A stretch of 64,000 nt of DNA from Mycolicibacterium aichiense (GCF_010726245.1 NZ_AP022561.1:620001-684000); one strand, 5' to 3'. Positions 17,040 to 26,299 are shown, numbered from the stretch's first letter. The notes: generated by a model not told the origin, from the sequence alone. Program-made: numbers and translations.

Positions 17040-19354
17040 TCGGTTGCGGCCGCCTCGATCAGCGCGACGATCTGTGAGGGCGTGGCAGGCAGCGTCGTAA
17101 CCGTCACCCCGAGCGGGGCCAGGGCATCGTTGATCGCGTTGATCACCGCCGGGGTCGAGCCGATGGCACCGCCCTCGCCGCATCCCTTGTAACCGCCGAC
17201 GCCCGGGCTGGGCACCTCGACATGCCCGTATTCGATCGGCGGTACCTCGGTCGCGGTCGGCAGCAGGTAGTCGACGAACGTGGTGGACAACGGGTTTCCC
17301 TCGTCGTCGTACACCAGGTTCTCCAACAATGCCCCGCCGATGCCCTGCACGGTGCCGCCGGCGATCTGCCCCTCGACGATATTGGGGTTGATCATCGGAC
17401 CGACGTCCTCGCTGACGATGTAGCGGGTCAGAGTTACCCGGCCGGTGGTGACGTCCACCTCGCACGTGCAGGCGTGAGTGGCGTTGGCCCAGTGGATCAT
17501 CGTCTGCGAGGTGAATCGCGCGGTGGCCTCCAGCGTGGCCGCCATTCCGGGTGCGAGCTGTTGGGGCTCGTAGTAGGACCGATAGGCCAGATCAGCGAAA
17601 CTGACGCTCTTGGAAGGGTCTTCGCGCGACGCGGCCCGCGAGTTCGCAAGCTCGATATCGGACTCATCTACACCGAGCACATGCGCCGCCATCGCCACCA
17701 GCTGGCCACGCAGGATCGTGCCCGCCTCGCTGACCGCGCCTGCGGTCATCGGTCCGCTGCGGCTGCCCTGGGTGCCTGCGCCATACGGCGTCACCGCGGT
17801 ATCACCCTGAATCGTCGACACGTCGGCGATGTCGGCGCCCAGCGCGTCGGCGGTCAGCTGCACCACGGTGGTCTCGATGCTGTTACCGCTGGAGCCACCG
17901 TTGACGTACACGTTGATCTTGCCGGTCGGCTCCATCCGGATGGTGCAGCCCTCGGTGGCCAGGTGTCCCGTCGCCGCACCGGTCGGCTCGATGTAAGCGG
18001 AGAATCCGAGACCGAGGTAGCGGCCCTGGGCCAATGCCTCGGCCTGCTCCTTGCGGAAGCCTTCGTGGTCGAGGATCTTGACGGCCTGCTCGAAGGTCTC
18101 CATCGGCGCGACGTGGTCATACGGCATGCCGTTGGGGTTGAAGAACGGCATCTCGTCGCGGCGCAGCAGATTCTTGCGGCGCAACTCGACCGGATCGATA
18201 CCCATCTTGCGGGCTGCGATGTCGAGAAGTATTTCCCGCGTGAGGGTTTCGTATTGCCAGGGCCCGCGGTAGGCGGCCAGGCCGCTGGTGTTGGTGAACA
18301 CCGTCTTGTAATTGAAGCTCGACTTCGGCACCCGGTAGGGCCCGGGGAAGAACATTCCGATCGCGGCGGTAGTCAGCACCGGGTATGGGGTGGGGTAGGC
18401 ACCGATGTCCTGGAGGAAATCGATGTCGACGGCCGTGATCGCGCCGTCGGCGTCGAATGCCATCCGCGCGCGGCCGTCGACGTGGCGGGCCTGCCCGGCG
18501 GACATAAGGTTCTCCCGGCGATCCTCGATCCACTTCAATGGTGCGGACACCTTGCGGGCCGCCAGCAGGATGCACATGTCCTCGCGCATCGGGACGACCT
18601 TCTGGCCGAAGCCACCGCCGGTGTCCCGCGCGATCACCCGCACGCCCTGAGCCGGGATGCCGAGCAGTCGTGCGGCGAAGGCGCGCAATTCGTGCGGGGT
18701 CTGGGTGGAGGCCCACACGGTGAGTTCCTGTGTCGCGGCGATCCATTCGACGACCAGGCCGCGGGTCTCGATCGGCACCGGCACATGGGTCTGCTGGTAG
18801 ATCCGTTCGTCGGCGACATAGGCGGCCGCGGCGAACGCCTCTTCGTCGGGCGGCGCTCCGGCCAGGCCGCCTGCCACATTGTCGGGGTAGGCCTGGTGAA
18901 CCACCGCGTCGTGCCCCACGGCCTTGGTGAAATCTGCGATCGCGGGCAGCGGGTCGTACTCGACGTCGATCAGTTCGAGGGCGTCTTCGGCGAGGTAGCG
19001 GTTCTCGGCGACCACGATCGCAATGGGATCTCCGACGAACTTCACCTCACCCTCGGCCAGCGGCGGGCGGGGGGTGTCGGCGACATCCTTGCCCGCCACC
19101 GCGTGCCACGCCTCGTGGACGTCAACGTTCAGATCAGCCGCCGTGAGGACGGCATGGACACCGGGCATGGCAAGGGCCGCCGTGGCATCGATGCTGTTGA
19201 TCCGGGCATGCGCGAACGGGCTGCGCACGAAGCAGGCGTGCAACATGCCGGGCCGGACAACGTCGTCGACATACGTGCCGTGCCCGGTCAGCAAGCGGGT
19301 GTCCTCGACCCGCGGGACACGGGTTCCCGCGTAACGGGTGACTGGTGCGGCCAT
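17036..19354 (-). CDS. Molybdenum hydroxylase large subunit (CoxL/XdhB-like), convergent with its partners
   Basis: This 772-residue molybdopterin cytosine dinucleotide-binding subunit shows an N-terminal hammerhead domain (RVEDTRLLTGHGTYVDDV), GGGFGQK (about residues 245-251), and the active-site loop AAYRGPWQYETLTRE. A C-terminal Mo-cofactor region with GCGEGGAIGSTPA follows. Form I CO dehydrogenases carry AYxCSFR and form II AYRGAGR; this AYRGPW loop matches neither, so it is probably not a true CO dehydrogenase. I chose the ATG giving MAAPVTRY, since GGAG lies about 9 bases upstream. The catalytic subunit is on the opposite strand from the M and S genes, tail to tail. Confidence 0.9.
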   Translation of the reverse strand: MAAPVTRYAGTRVPRVEDTRLLTGHGTYVDDVVRPGMLHACFVRSPFAHARINSIDATAALAMPGVHAVLTAADLNVDVHEAWHAVAGKDVADTPRPPLAEGEVKFVGDPIAIVVAENRYLAEDALELIDVEYDPLPAIADFTKAVGHDAVVHQAYPDNVAGGLAGAPPDEEAFAAAAYVADERIYQQTHVPVPIETRGLVVEWIAATQELTVWASTQTPHELRAFAARLLGIPAQGVRVIARDTGGGFGQKVVPMREDMCILLAARKVSAPLKWIEDRRENLMSAGQARHVDGRARMAFDADGAITAVDIDFLQDIGAYPTPYPVLTTAAIGMFFPGPYRVPKSSFNYKTVFTNTSGLAAYRGPWQYETLTREILLDIAARKMGIDPVELRRKNLLRRDEMPFFNPNGMPYDHVAPMETFEQAVKILDHEGFRKEQAEALAQGRYLGLGFSAYIEPTGAATGHLATEGCTIRMEPTGKINVYVNGGSSGNSIETTVVQLTADALGADIADVSTIQGDTAVTPYGAGTQGSRSGPMTAGAVSEAGTILRGQLVAMAAHVLGVDESDIELANSRAASREDPSKSVSFADLAYRSYYEPQQLAPGMAATLEATARFTSQTMIHWANATHACTCEVDVTTGRVTLTRYIVSEDVGPMINPNIVEGQIAGGTVQGIGGALLENLVYDDEGNPLSTTFVDYLLPTATEVPPIEYGHVEVPSPGVGGYKGCGEGGAIGSTPAVINAINDALAPLGVTVTTLPATPSQIVALIEAAATD

Positions 19355-19458
19355 GGCGTTTCGCTCCAATGCGTCGTCGGCGAGCCGGATCGCGACAGCG
19401 CTAAGCAGTCGCTCAGCAGAGCGTACCCAAGGAGGTGCCGGTCGTCATCAACGGTTGG

Positions 19459-19884
19459 TCATACCGGCTCGGGTAACCGGCACACTCGGCGCAGTGCGGC
19501 CAGCCCGTCTGGTGTGCCCGGCCAGTGCTTGGCCAGCGCCTCCGGTCCCGCCGTGCGGGTGACCCAGCGCAGCGCGAGTGCGGTGACGATCACGTCGTCG
19601 GCGTAGCCGAGCACCGGAATGAAGTCGGGAATCAGATCGATGGGGGAGGCCAGGAAAATCAGCACGCCGACGAGAACGACGCGGATGCGGCGCGGCAGCT
19701 GCCGGTCGGCGGCCAGGCGTCTGAGCAACCGGATCGTGTCGGGAAGCAGCCGAAGCAGATCGGCGATACCGACCTGGTCGGGTTTGGTCACCCACAGGGT
19801 GACCGCCAGGACCAGCCACGCCACGACCAGGGCGGTGGCGACCGAGACCGGAATCAGCCACCAGTCGCCCATCACACCGTCCAT
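19459..19884 (-). CDS. DUF1232 (YkvA-like) membrane protein
   Basis: This protein of about 141 residues has an N-terminal membrane helix (WWLIPVSVATALVVAWLVLAV) and a DUF1232 core centred on ASPIDLIPDFIPVLGYADD. That is the hallmark of the family, forming a second membrane-associated hairpin. The start could be this ATG or an ATG four codons later; a longer frame would overlap the divergent neighbour. Function is unknown. It is divergent from the DUF427 gene with almost no intergenic space. Confidence 0.75.
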   Translation of the reverse strand: MDGVMGDWWLIPVSVATALVVAWLVLAVTLWVTKPDQVGIADLLRLLPDTIRLLRRLAADRQLPRRIRVVLVGVLIFLASPIDLIPDFIPVLGYADDVIVTALALRWVTRTAGPEALAKHWPGTPDGLAALRRVCRLPEPV

Positions 19885-19901
19885 CTTCGTATCGTCGAAG
19901 G

Positions 19902-20402
19902 ATGAACCGATGGCCGACACCGGAACTGCCAGGCCCGGGCCAGGAATCAGTGTGGGATTACCCGCGTCCGCCGCGCCTGGAGCCGTTCGCGGGCACGATC
20001 ACCGTCGAACTCGGCGGTCGGGTGATCGCGTCCACCACCCGCAGCTGGCGAGTGCTCGAGACCAGTCATCCGCCGACCTACTACCTGCCCCGCGATGCCT
20101 TCTCCGACGGTGTCCTGCGCGATGCGCCGGGGGCGTCGATGTGTGAATGGAAAGGTCAGGCGCGCTACTACGACCTGGTGAGCGGCGACGCGGTGGCGTC
20201 CAGGGTGGCGTGGACGTATCCCCGTCCGACGCCTCCGTTCGCCGAGATAGCCGGTGCCATCGCGGTGATGGCCAGCATGGTCGACCGGTGCACCGTGGAC
20301 GGCGAGACGGTCGTGCCCCAACCGGGCGGGTTCTACGGCGGCTGGATCACCAGCCGGGTGGTCGGTCCGTTCAAGGGAATCCCCGGCTCGATGGGGTGGT
20401 GA
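19902..20402 (+). CDS. DUF427 domain protein
   Basis: This 166-residue protein has the DUF427 pattern: a first strand region GTITVELGGRVIASTTRSWRVLE, then HPPTYYLPRDAF, CEWKGQARYYDLV and VAWTYPRP, which together form a small beta-rich fold. The domain is common in actinobacteria and has no established biochemical role. It carries no signal peptide. The C-terminal WITSRVVGPFKGIPGSMGW is typical of the longer subgroup. It is followed by a 96-base gap with a GlnR-like box before the ammonium transporter. Confidence 0.82.
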   Translation: MNRWPTPELPGPGQESVWDYPRPPRLEPFAGTITVELGGRVIASTTRSWRVLETSHPPTYYLPRDAFSDGVLRDAPGASMCEWKGQARYYDLVSGDAVASRVAWTYPRPTPPFAEIAGAIAVMASMVDRCTVDGETVVPQPGGFYGGWITSRVVGPFKGIPGSMGW

Positions 20403-20417
20403 GGTTCGCGCGCGGGC

Positions 20418-20455
20418 GAAACACGCCTGAAACATGATCGCCGCACCGCCGAAAC
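20418..20455. promoter_or_regulatory. GlnR-like box upstream of the ammonium transporter
   Basis: GAAAC occurs at 20418, 20429 and 20451, that is, at 11-base and 22-base steps on one helical face. The first pair, GAAAC-n6-GAAAC, also satisfies the mycobacterial AC-n9-AC description of GlnR sites. It lies 44-81 bases before the amt start, where an activator would bind. GlnR is the actinobacterial nitrogen regulator and amt genes are standard targets. Confidence 0.6.
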
Positions 20456-20498
20456 TTCGCGCCGACATTCTCGTCGGGACCGTCGAAGGAGCCGGACT

Positions 20499-21800
20499 TT
20501 GCAAGCGATCGATCCTGCCGCCACCGCGTGGCTGCTGGCCAGCACAGCGCTCGTCCTGTTGATGACGCCGGGACTGGCCATCTTTTACGGCGGCATGGTC
20601 CGCACTACCGGTGTGCTCAACATGATCATGATGAGCTTTATCGCCATTCCCCTCGTCACGGTGGCCTGGCTGCTGTTCGGCTACACGCTGGCGTTCTCCG
20701 GAACCAGCCTCGGCGGGGTGCTCGGCGACCTGTCGCACATCGGGATGGCCGGAATCGGCCCCGAGACGGTGCACGGCCAGGTTCCCGAACTGCTCTTCTC
20801 CACGTTCCAGCTCAGTTTCGCGATCATCACCGCAGCGCTGATCAGCGGCGCGATCGCCGACCGGGCCAAGTTCGCCGCCTGGATGATATTCGTGCCGGTC
20901 TGGTCCATCGTGGTGTACGCCGTTGTCGCGCACTGGGTCTGGGCTCCCGGTGGCTGGCTGTTCAAGCTCGGGGTGCTCGACTACGCCGGCGGCCTGGTCG
21001 TCGAGATCGTCTCCGGCGCCTCAGCGCTGGCCCTGGCCCTGGTGTTGGGTCCGCGCATCGGGTTCAAGGTCGACGCGATGCGTCCGCACAACCTGCCCTT
21101 CGTTCTGCTGGGCGTCGGACTGCTGTGGTTCGGCTGGTTCGGCTTCAACGCCGGATCCGCGCTCGCTGCCAACGGCACGGCGGCAGCCATCTTCCTCAAC
21201 ACTTTGGTGGCCGGTTGCCTGGGCATGCTCGGCTGGTTGTCGGTCGAGCAGATCCGCGACGGCCGGCCGACGACGTTCGGTGCGGCCTCCGGCGTCGTTG
21301 CGGGGCTGGTCGCGATCACACCCTCGTGCGGCACCGTGAACACCCTCGGCGCTGCGATCGTCGGAGTGGCGGCGGGCGTCGTGTGTTCGTTCGCGATCGG
21401 CCTGAAATTCCGGTTCGGCTATGACGACTCGCTCGACGTGGTCGGTGTGCACTTCGTCGGCGGTGTGGTCGGCGTGCTGTTGATCGGCTTCCTGGCGACT
21501 GCGGTCATGACCGGCGGCCCGCAGGGCCTCCTCTATGGCGGCGGCCTGGCTCAGTTGGGTAAACAGGCGGTCGCGATGGTGGTGGTGGCGGCGTACGCGT
21601 TCATCATGTCGTTCGCGCTCGCCAAGCTCATCGATCGGACGATCGGCTTCCGGCTCAGCCCCGAAGACGAGACCGCCGGGGTGGACTTCACCCAGCACGC
21701 CGAAACCGCGTACGCCGAGGGCGTTCACGGGCATCAGCCGCTGCGGCGCCCGCTGTTCGGAGACCCGAGGCCGCGATCCGACACCGCCGACGAGGACTGA
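20499..21800 (+). CDS. Ammonium transporter (Amt/MEP/Rh family)
   Basis: This 433-residue polytopic membrane protein has about 11 helices. It shows the family's ATAWLLASTALVLLMTPGLAIFYGGMV entry region, ADRAKFAAWMIF near residue 126, the pore His in VVAHWVWAPGGWL (near 148) and the second pore His in VVGVHFVGGVVGVL (near 318). It conducts ammonium across the inner membrane. The start is TTG preceded by AAGGAG at 20486-20491 with a 7-base spacer. No glnK or glnD follows, so this is a stand-alone Amt1-type gene rather than the amtB-glnK-glnD operon. The cytoplasmic C-terminus is extended with DFTQHAETAYAEGVHG. Confidence 0.93.
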   Translation: MQAIDPAATAWLLASTALVLLMTPGLAIFYGGMVRTTGVLNMIMMSFIAIPLVTVAWLLFGYTLAFSGTSLGGVLGDLSHIGMAGIGPETVHGQVPELLFSTFQLSFAIITAALISGAIADRAKFAAWMIFVPVWSIVVYAVVAHWVWAPGGWLFKLGVLDYAGGLVVEIVSGASALALALVLGPRIGFKVDAMRPHNLPFVLLGVGLLWFGWFGFNAGSALAANGTAAAIFLNTLVAGCLGMLGWLSVEQIRDGRPTTFGAASGVVAGLVAITPSCGTVNTLGAAIVGVAAGVVCSFAIGLKFRFGYDDSLDVVGVHFVGGVVGVLLIGFLATAVMTGGPQGLLYGGGLAQLGKQAVAMVVVAAYAFIMSFALAKLIDRTIGFRLSPEDETAGVDFTQHAETAYAEGVHGHQPLRRPLFGDPRPRSDTADED

Positions 21801-21882
21801 CCGCCCTCGAATTACGCTGCGCCCAAGGCTGTCGTCGGCGGCCCGGACTGCGTACCTTGGCGCTGCTGACCGGAGGTGATGG

Positions 21883-22557
21883 GTGTCGGGTGACTGGGCG
21901 GCGGTGTCCGCCGAGCTGATTCCGCTGGCGTTGGTGGTGGCTCTCTCCCCGATCTCGATACTGCCCGCGCTGCTGCTGGTGCTGTATTCGGCGCGGCCCC
22001 GCGCCGCGGGACTGGCGTTCGCGGCCGGCTGGGTGACCGGGCTGACGGTGTTGACGGTGCTGTTCCTCAACATCCCCAGGCTCCTCGGCGGCTCGGCCGA
22101 GACGTCGTCGGTGTGGCAGTTGCGACTGCGGCTGGTCGGCGGCGCCGCACTGATCGTGACCGGCGGGTGGCTGTGGTTGCGGCGGAAGAAAGCGGTGCGA
22201 TCGTCGCACTGGCTCGACGCCCTCGGCAGGTGGTCCCCGGCCCGCACCGCGTCGATCGGGGTGGCGTTCGGAATTCTCAACCCGAAGATCATCGTCGCTT
22301 GTGCCGCAGCGGGTTTGGCGATCGACGCGGCCACGCTCGGGCCTGCCGCCCAGGCTGTCGCGGTGGGGTACTTCGTCGTGGTGGCGGGCTCGGGAACGCT
22401 CCTGCCGGTACTGGCCCACGCGGTGGCGGCCAAGCGATTCGACCGATCGCTGGAACGGTTGCGGGCCTGGATACAGCGCCGCCAGGCCGAGATCAGCGCG
22501 GTCGCGCTGGTGGTCATCGGCGCGGTGCTGCTGGTCACCGGGGCGTTCGGCCGCTGA
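21883..22557 (+). CDS. GAP-family (Sap/LysE-like) six-helix membrane protein
   Basis: This 224-residue protein has about six hydrophobic helices. The first is IPLALVVALSPISILPALLLVL, where the Pro-x-Ser-I signature is typical of GAP/Sap-family transporters, and FGILNPKIIVACAAAGLAI repeats the motif in the second half. Mycobacterial relatives have been linked to glycopeptidolipid or other lipid export, but the substrate here is unknown. The start is GTG. It follows the ammonium transporter by 82 bases on the same strand. Confidence 0.75.
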   Translation: MSGDWAAVSAELIPLALVVALSPISILPALLLVLYSARPRAAGLAFAAGWVTGLTVLTVLFLNIPRLLGGSAETSSVWQLRLRLVGGAALIVTGGWLWLRRKKAVRSSHWLDALGRWSPARTASIGVAFGILNPKIIVACAAAGLAIDAATLGPAAQAVAVGYFVVVAGSGTLLPVLAHAVAAKRFDRSLERLRAWIQRRQAEISAVALVVIGAVLLVTGAFGR

Positions 22558-22590
22558 CCGGGATCCCGCCGACGTCTCAGGTGCCGGTCG

Positions 22591-24474
22591 TCAACGCGGC
22601 GGATCGCCCTGCCAGGAGAAGCTGTTGACGTACTTGTCCAAGTCCATGGCCAATTCCAGGTTCGCGCTGGCCGGCCGGCCCGGGCCGAAGTTCGGGCCGA
22701 ACTCGCGGTAGGGACCGATGGCGCCGGCGACCAGCGCCAGGTCGTGCTTGACCGCGACGAGGATGACCAGCCGCAGATGCCGGTAACTTGCGTCGCCGTC
22801 CTGCGGCCAGATGTCGGCGACCTCGCCGTAGCCGAACTGGTAGCCGACCATCGCGTTCGGAATCTCGTAGGCCGTTCGGGCGTCCGGATAGCGCGCCGCC
22901 AGGAACGTCTCGGCGACCTCCCTGGCCGACTTTCCGCCGGCGGGTATTCCCCACAGCTTCATCGTGCCGCCATCGCCGCCGGTGAAGCGTGCCGTCACGC
23001 CGTCGTCGGCGAAGGAGAGATCGTAGGCCGAGCCGGGTGCGGGGTACGACACCGAGAACCGTCCGTCGGGAGCGGTGAACCTGGGCAGCGCTGCGACCGG
23101 CGTTCCGGTCGGTGGGCGACCGCAGTCCGGGGGGCAGTTATAGACAACGGCGGGCTCGGAAATGCTCGCGGACAGTGCGATCAGCGGCGCGGTGATCACC
23201 ACGATCACCACCAGCCACGAGCTCAGGACGCGCGCACTCGACGTGCGCGACAACGGCGGTGACGTGTAGGTCTGTGCATCCATCGAGTAACCCGGCCAAA
23301 CGTCGGCTGACGCATCCTCCTGCGCTCCTGCCTGCGGGATGACCGCGCGCCGTTCGGCTCGTGACTTGGCCGATGACGCGTGGTTGGCCGCGCCGCAGGA
23401 CGGACAGAATGCCATCTCGGGCACCACGTTCCGGCAGTGCAGACACAGCAGCGATGTGCCGCGGACCGGGTCGGGCTGCTCGTACAGGAGGGTGAGCTGC
23501 AGACCCAGTCGCAGTGCGACCAGTGCGACCAACGCCATCGCGATGTGCAGGGCGAGCATCTTCTCCTGCGCCAGGCCCGCGACGTCGGTGACGCCGACGA
23601 TCGCGTAGACCCCCAACACGATGGCCCCGAAGGCCGTCAGCGCGCCAACCACCAGCGACCGCCGTAACCTGACGGCACCGGCCGGGCGCTTGAACCACAG
23701 TGCGGCACCGATCAATCCGCCGGCGCAGGCCGCGGTGAGCGGGATGGCCAGCCCGCGGATGCCGGCCTCCACGAGTAGCCACTCGACGGGCCGGTTCTTC
23801 GCGACGGTTGCCGCCGCGAATTGCGGTGCGAGCCGGGTGAAGGTCGCCGCCGAGGTGAAGCTCAGAGCCGAGAGAACACCTATCACGAAGCCGTTCAACG
23901 ATTCCCGTGCTCCCGGCCGCAGCAGGCGCACGACAACGGCAGGAATCATCATCAGCAGGGCCCCGCCCTCGGCGACCCCGAGGCCGTCGCGCAGCACCCG
24001 ATTCCCGGCGATCCCGGCATCGAATGGCGCACCCGTTTCCCGGGTCACCAGATCGCCGGTGAGAAAGACCCAGCCGACGCCCATCGCGATGCCCAGGGCG
24101 ACGGTGATCGCAAGCGAACTGCGCGGAATGTCGCGGTAGATCCCGGACTGGTGCCGGTAGATCGCGAACAGCAGCGGCAGGCCGAGAGCGCAGACCGTCA
24201 CCAGTGCGCCAGGCAGAGCCAACTGGATCGCGACCGCCATCGCCACGACGATGAGGATCAGCCCCAGATTGAACGGTGCTCGCGAGAATTGGCTCAGATG
24301 GGGAAACAACGAACTGGCAATCGCCGGACGCAGCACGTGCTCGTCGGGGGCGGCGCAGAACGCGCGCGGGCGCAACCACTGCGGGCCATCCCCGGGCTGC
24401 GGATTCAGGTGTGCGCCGCAGGATCCGCAGAACACCCCGGCGGGAACCTCGGTGCCGCACTCCGGGCACGTCAT
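22591..24474 (-). CDS. Zinc-ribbon polytopic membrane protein with extracellular C-terminal domain
   Basis: This protein of about 627 residues begins with a zinc ribbon (CPECGTEVPAGVFCGSCG, residues 3-20). A block of about eight membrane helices follows (about 60-335), then a second zinc ribbon (CLHCRNVVPEMAFCPSCG, near 350), a cytoplasmic linker, a single membrane helix near 415-435 and a C-terminal domain of about 190 residues with PDGRFSVSYPAPGSAYDL. That domain must be outside the membrane if the topology holds. Its ATG is 3 bases after the sedolisin stop, so the two genes form one transcript. I do not recognise a named family for the whole protein. Confidence 0.7.
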   Translation of the reverse strand: MTCPECGTEVPAGVFCGSCGAHLNPQPGDGPQWLRPRAFCAAPDEHVLRPAIASSLFPHLSQFSRAPFNLGLILIVVAMAVAIQLALPGALVTVCALGLPLLFAIYRHQSGIYRDIPRSSLAITVALGIAMGVGWVFLTGDLVTRETGAPFDAGIAGNRVLRDGLGVAEGGALLMMIPAVVVRLLRPGARESLNGFVIGVLSALSFTSAATFTRLAPQFAAATVAKNRPVEWLLVEAGIRGLAIPLTAACAGGLIGAALWFKRPAGAVRLRRSLVVGALTAFGAIVLGVYAIVGVTDVAGLAQEKMLALHIAMALVALVALRLGLQLTLLYEQPDPVRGTSLLCLHCRNVVPEMAFCPSCGAANHASSAKSRAERRAVIPQAGAQEDASADVWPGYSMDAQTYTSPPLSRTSSARVLSSWLVVIVVITAPLIALSASISEPAVVYNCPPDCGRPPTGTPVAALPRFTAPDGRFSVSYPAPGSAYDLSFADDGVTARFTGGDGGTMKLWGIPAGGKSAREVAETFLAARYPDARTAYEIPNAMVGYQFGYGEVADIWPQDGDASYRHLRLVILVAVKHDLALVAGAIGPYREFGPNFGPGRPASANLELAMDLDKYVNSFSWQGDPPR

Positions 24475-24476
24475 GC

Positions 24477-26108
24477 TCACCCGCATCCGACACCACATTT
24501 CTGCAGCGCCAGAATGTCGCGGGCCAGGTGGTCGAGATCCGGAGTCCCCAAGCCGGTCACGAGGTCGTAGCCGGGGCCGGCGTCGTCGACCGCATTGCCG
24601 CCGAGAATGACGTCACGAAAGGCGGGAAGCCGTGCCCCTTGGGCAATCTCGTACAACAGCGGGTTCAGCTCGCCGATGGGGCCACCTCCGTTGCGCCGAA
24701 GGAAGTCGTTCATCAGGGCCGTCATCCCGGCCCAGATCGGCGCGGCGAGGGAGGTGCCGCCGCCCATAACGTGCTGGCGCCGAAAGACGATGCGGACACC
24801 GGTGTACGGGTCGGCAACGGCGGCGATGTCCGGGGTGAGCCGCCGTCCGGGCGGGGCTGCTACCCGTAGCTCCGACTGCCATGGCGGTCGCTCGAACAGA
24901 TTGGACACCCCGCCGCCCGTGCCGTGGGAGATCGCGGGTGCAAACCACGACTGTTCGGCCAGCCAACGCCCGTCGGCGTCGGTCGACAGCGTCGTACCGC
25001 CGACATCGGTCATCTCCGGCAGGGAGGCAACCGAATCCAGGCCGACGTCGTCGGGCGACGGCGGAGCTGACCAGTTGTGGCCGCCTTTGCACTCCAGCCC
25101 GGCGAGGTCGCCGCTGGCGTTGAACGCGGTGGTGCCGCGCCGCAGCGCCGCCCGTAGCGCGGAACGGACCGGAATCAGATCTGCCGCGGTCGCGATCTTG
25201 TCGCAACCCCAGCCGATCGAAAAGCTCCATATCGCACCGGGATAGCGACGATCCGCCTCCTCCATCAAGGCGCCGATCTTCTGATACGTGCCGTCGCCGG
25301 ACACGGTGCCCCGGGCGTTGACCAATACCGTCTTGGCGTCGGGGGCCACCGCATGGATGGCTTCCAGATCCATGGTCGCTTCTCCGCTGCGCTGAGATGG
25401 CATGTCGCCCATCAGTTCTGGAGTGAACTTGGGCAAGTCGAAAGCGGACGCGAACATGTCGAGGTCCTCTTGGTCGAACCCGTCGAAGGCGAACACCAAC
25501 ACCGTCGAACCCTGACCGGTATATCCGCTTTCACGCAGCGGGGCAGCGTTGTAGGTGCGCAGCAACCCGGCCGGCCCCAGGCCCTGATCGGGCACGTCCA
25601 GCGGCACGATGACCGGCACCGACTCGTTGTGCGGGACGTAGCCGAGGATCCGGCCGAGCTCGGTTACCTCGTCGACGATGGGCATGGGAACGACCGGCTG
25701 CTGCGGCGAGGCGTAGAAGACCTGACCGGTCCGGCCGCGAAAGTCGTGCACGGCGACAGCGAATGCGAGGCCGACCGCGGGAGCCGCACCGGTCACCGTG
25801 GCCCAGTGGTCGCCGGGGCGCCAGCGCACCGACAGCCCGTGCTGCTGTGCCCAGCCGATCAGTGTGTCGGGTCGGGATTGGTCTCGAAGTCCGGCAACCA
25901 GCTGGACCGCAACTGCGCCGGATGGGCCCAGGTCGGTGGATGCCGACAACAGCGACGCGTACGGACCTCTGATAGCGCCGGGCGGAGCTGGTGTCCGGTC
26001 CGGCGGGGCGACCGAATAGACAAGGCCGACAAGGAGCGCGGCGACAGCGATCAGCGAGATACGCGTCACCCGACTGGCGCTTCGTCTTCGGATTGACCCC
26101 ATGGGCAT
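24477..26108 (-). CDS. Sedolisin-type serine-carboxyl peptidase (S53) with N-terminal membrane anchor
   Basis: This 543-residue protein has an N-terminal signal/anchor helix (about residues 17-34) and a pro-kumamolisin-like region. The S53 catalytic domain has the Glu/Asp pair in GEATMDLEAIHA (about 242-253), an oxyanion region FNASGDLAG near 330, and the nucleophile Ser in GGGTSLAAPIWAG near 448. A C-terminal calcium site DVILGGN...GYDLVTGLGTPD completes the fold. Sedolisins are acid endopeptidases, made as zymogens and exported. The start could be this ATG or the one two codons downstream. The next gene starts 3 bases after its stop, so the membrane protein is probably its partner or substrate. 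Confidence 0.88.
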   Translation of the reverse strand: MPMGSIRRRSASRVTRISLIAVAALLVGLVYSVAPPDRTPAPPGAIRGPYASLLSASTDLGPSGAVAVQLVAGLRDQSRPDTLIGWAQQHGLSVRWRPGDHWATVTGAAPAVGLAFAVAVHDFRGRTGQVFYASPQQPVVPMPIVDEVTELGRILGYVPHNESVPVIVPLDVPDQGLGPAGLLRTYNAAPLRESGYTGQGSTVLVFAFDGFDQEDLDMFASAFDLPKFTPELMGDMPSQRSGEATMDLEAIHAVAPDAKTVLVNARGTVSGDGTYQKIGALMEEADRRYPGAIWSFSIGWGCDKIATAADLIPVRSALRAALRRGTTAFNASGDLAGLECKGGHNWSAPPSPDDVGLDSVASLPEMTDVGGTTLSTDADGRWLAEQSWFAPAISHGTGGGVSNLFERPPWQSELRVAAPPGRRLTPDIAAVADPYTGVRIVFRRQHVMGGGTSLAAPIWAGMTALMNDFLRRNGGGPIGELNPLLYEIAQGARLPAFRDVILGGNAVDDAGPGYDLVTGLGTPDLDHLARDILALQKCGVGCG

Positions 26109-26299
26109 CGTCGCCGCACCCCCGATTTTGTCGGGAGACTATCAGCGGCGGCGCGATTGGATGGTGATGTCGGGCAGGTTGCCTGCGGGCGAACATCTTC
26201 TGACGCGGCCGCGGGAATGGGCTGATGGGGTTTGACGGCTCTGCGCAGGCAGATAGGTTTTGCGACATGGTTAAGCACGGCATTAACGGGTCGGTCACG

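Noticed and set aside
15689..19354. Carbon monoxide dehydrogenase (coxMSL)
   Set aside because: The large subunit active-site loop AYRGPW does not match the CO dehydrogenase motifs, so the specific CO assignment is not supported.
17222..19606. 794-codon open frame opposite the molybdenum hydroxylase large subunit
   Set aside because: It is a shadow of a high-GC gene in the complementary frame. It is rich in Arg/His/Gly without domain signatures, and the gene on the other strand has clear catalytic motifs.
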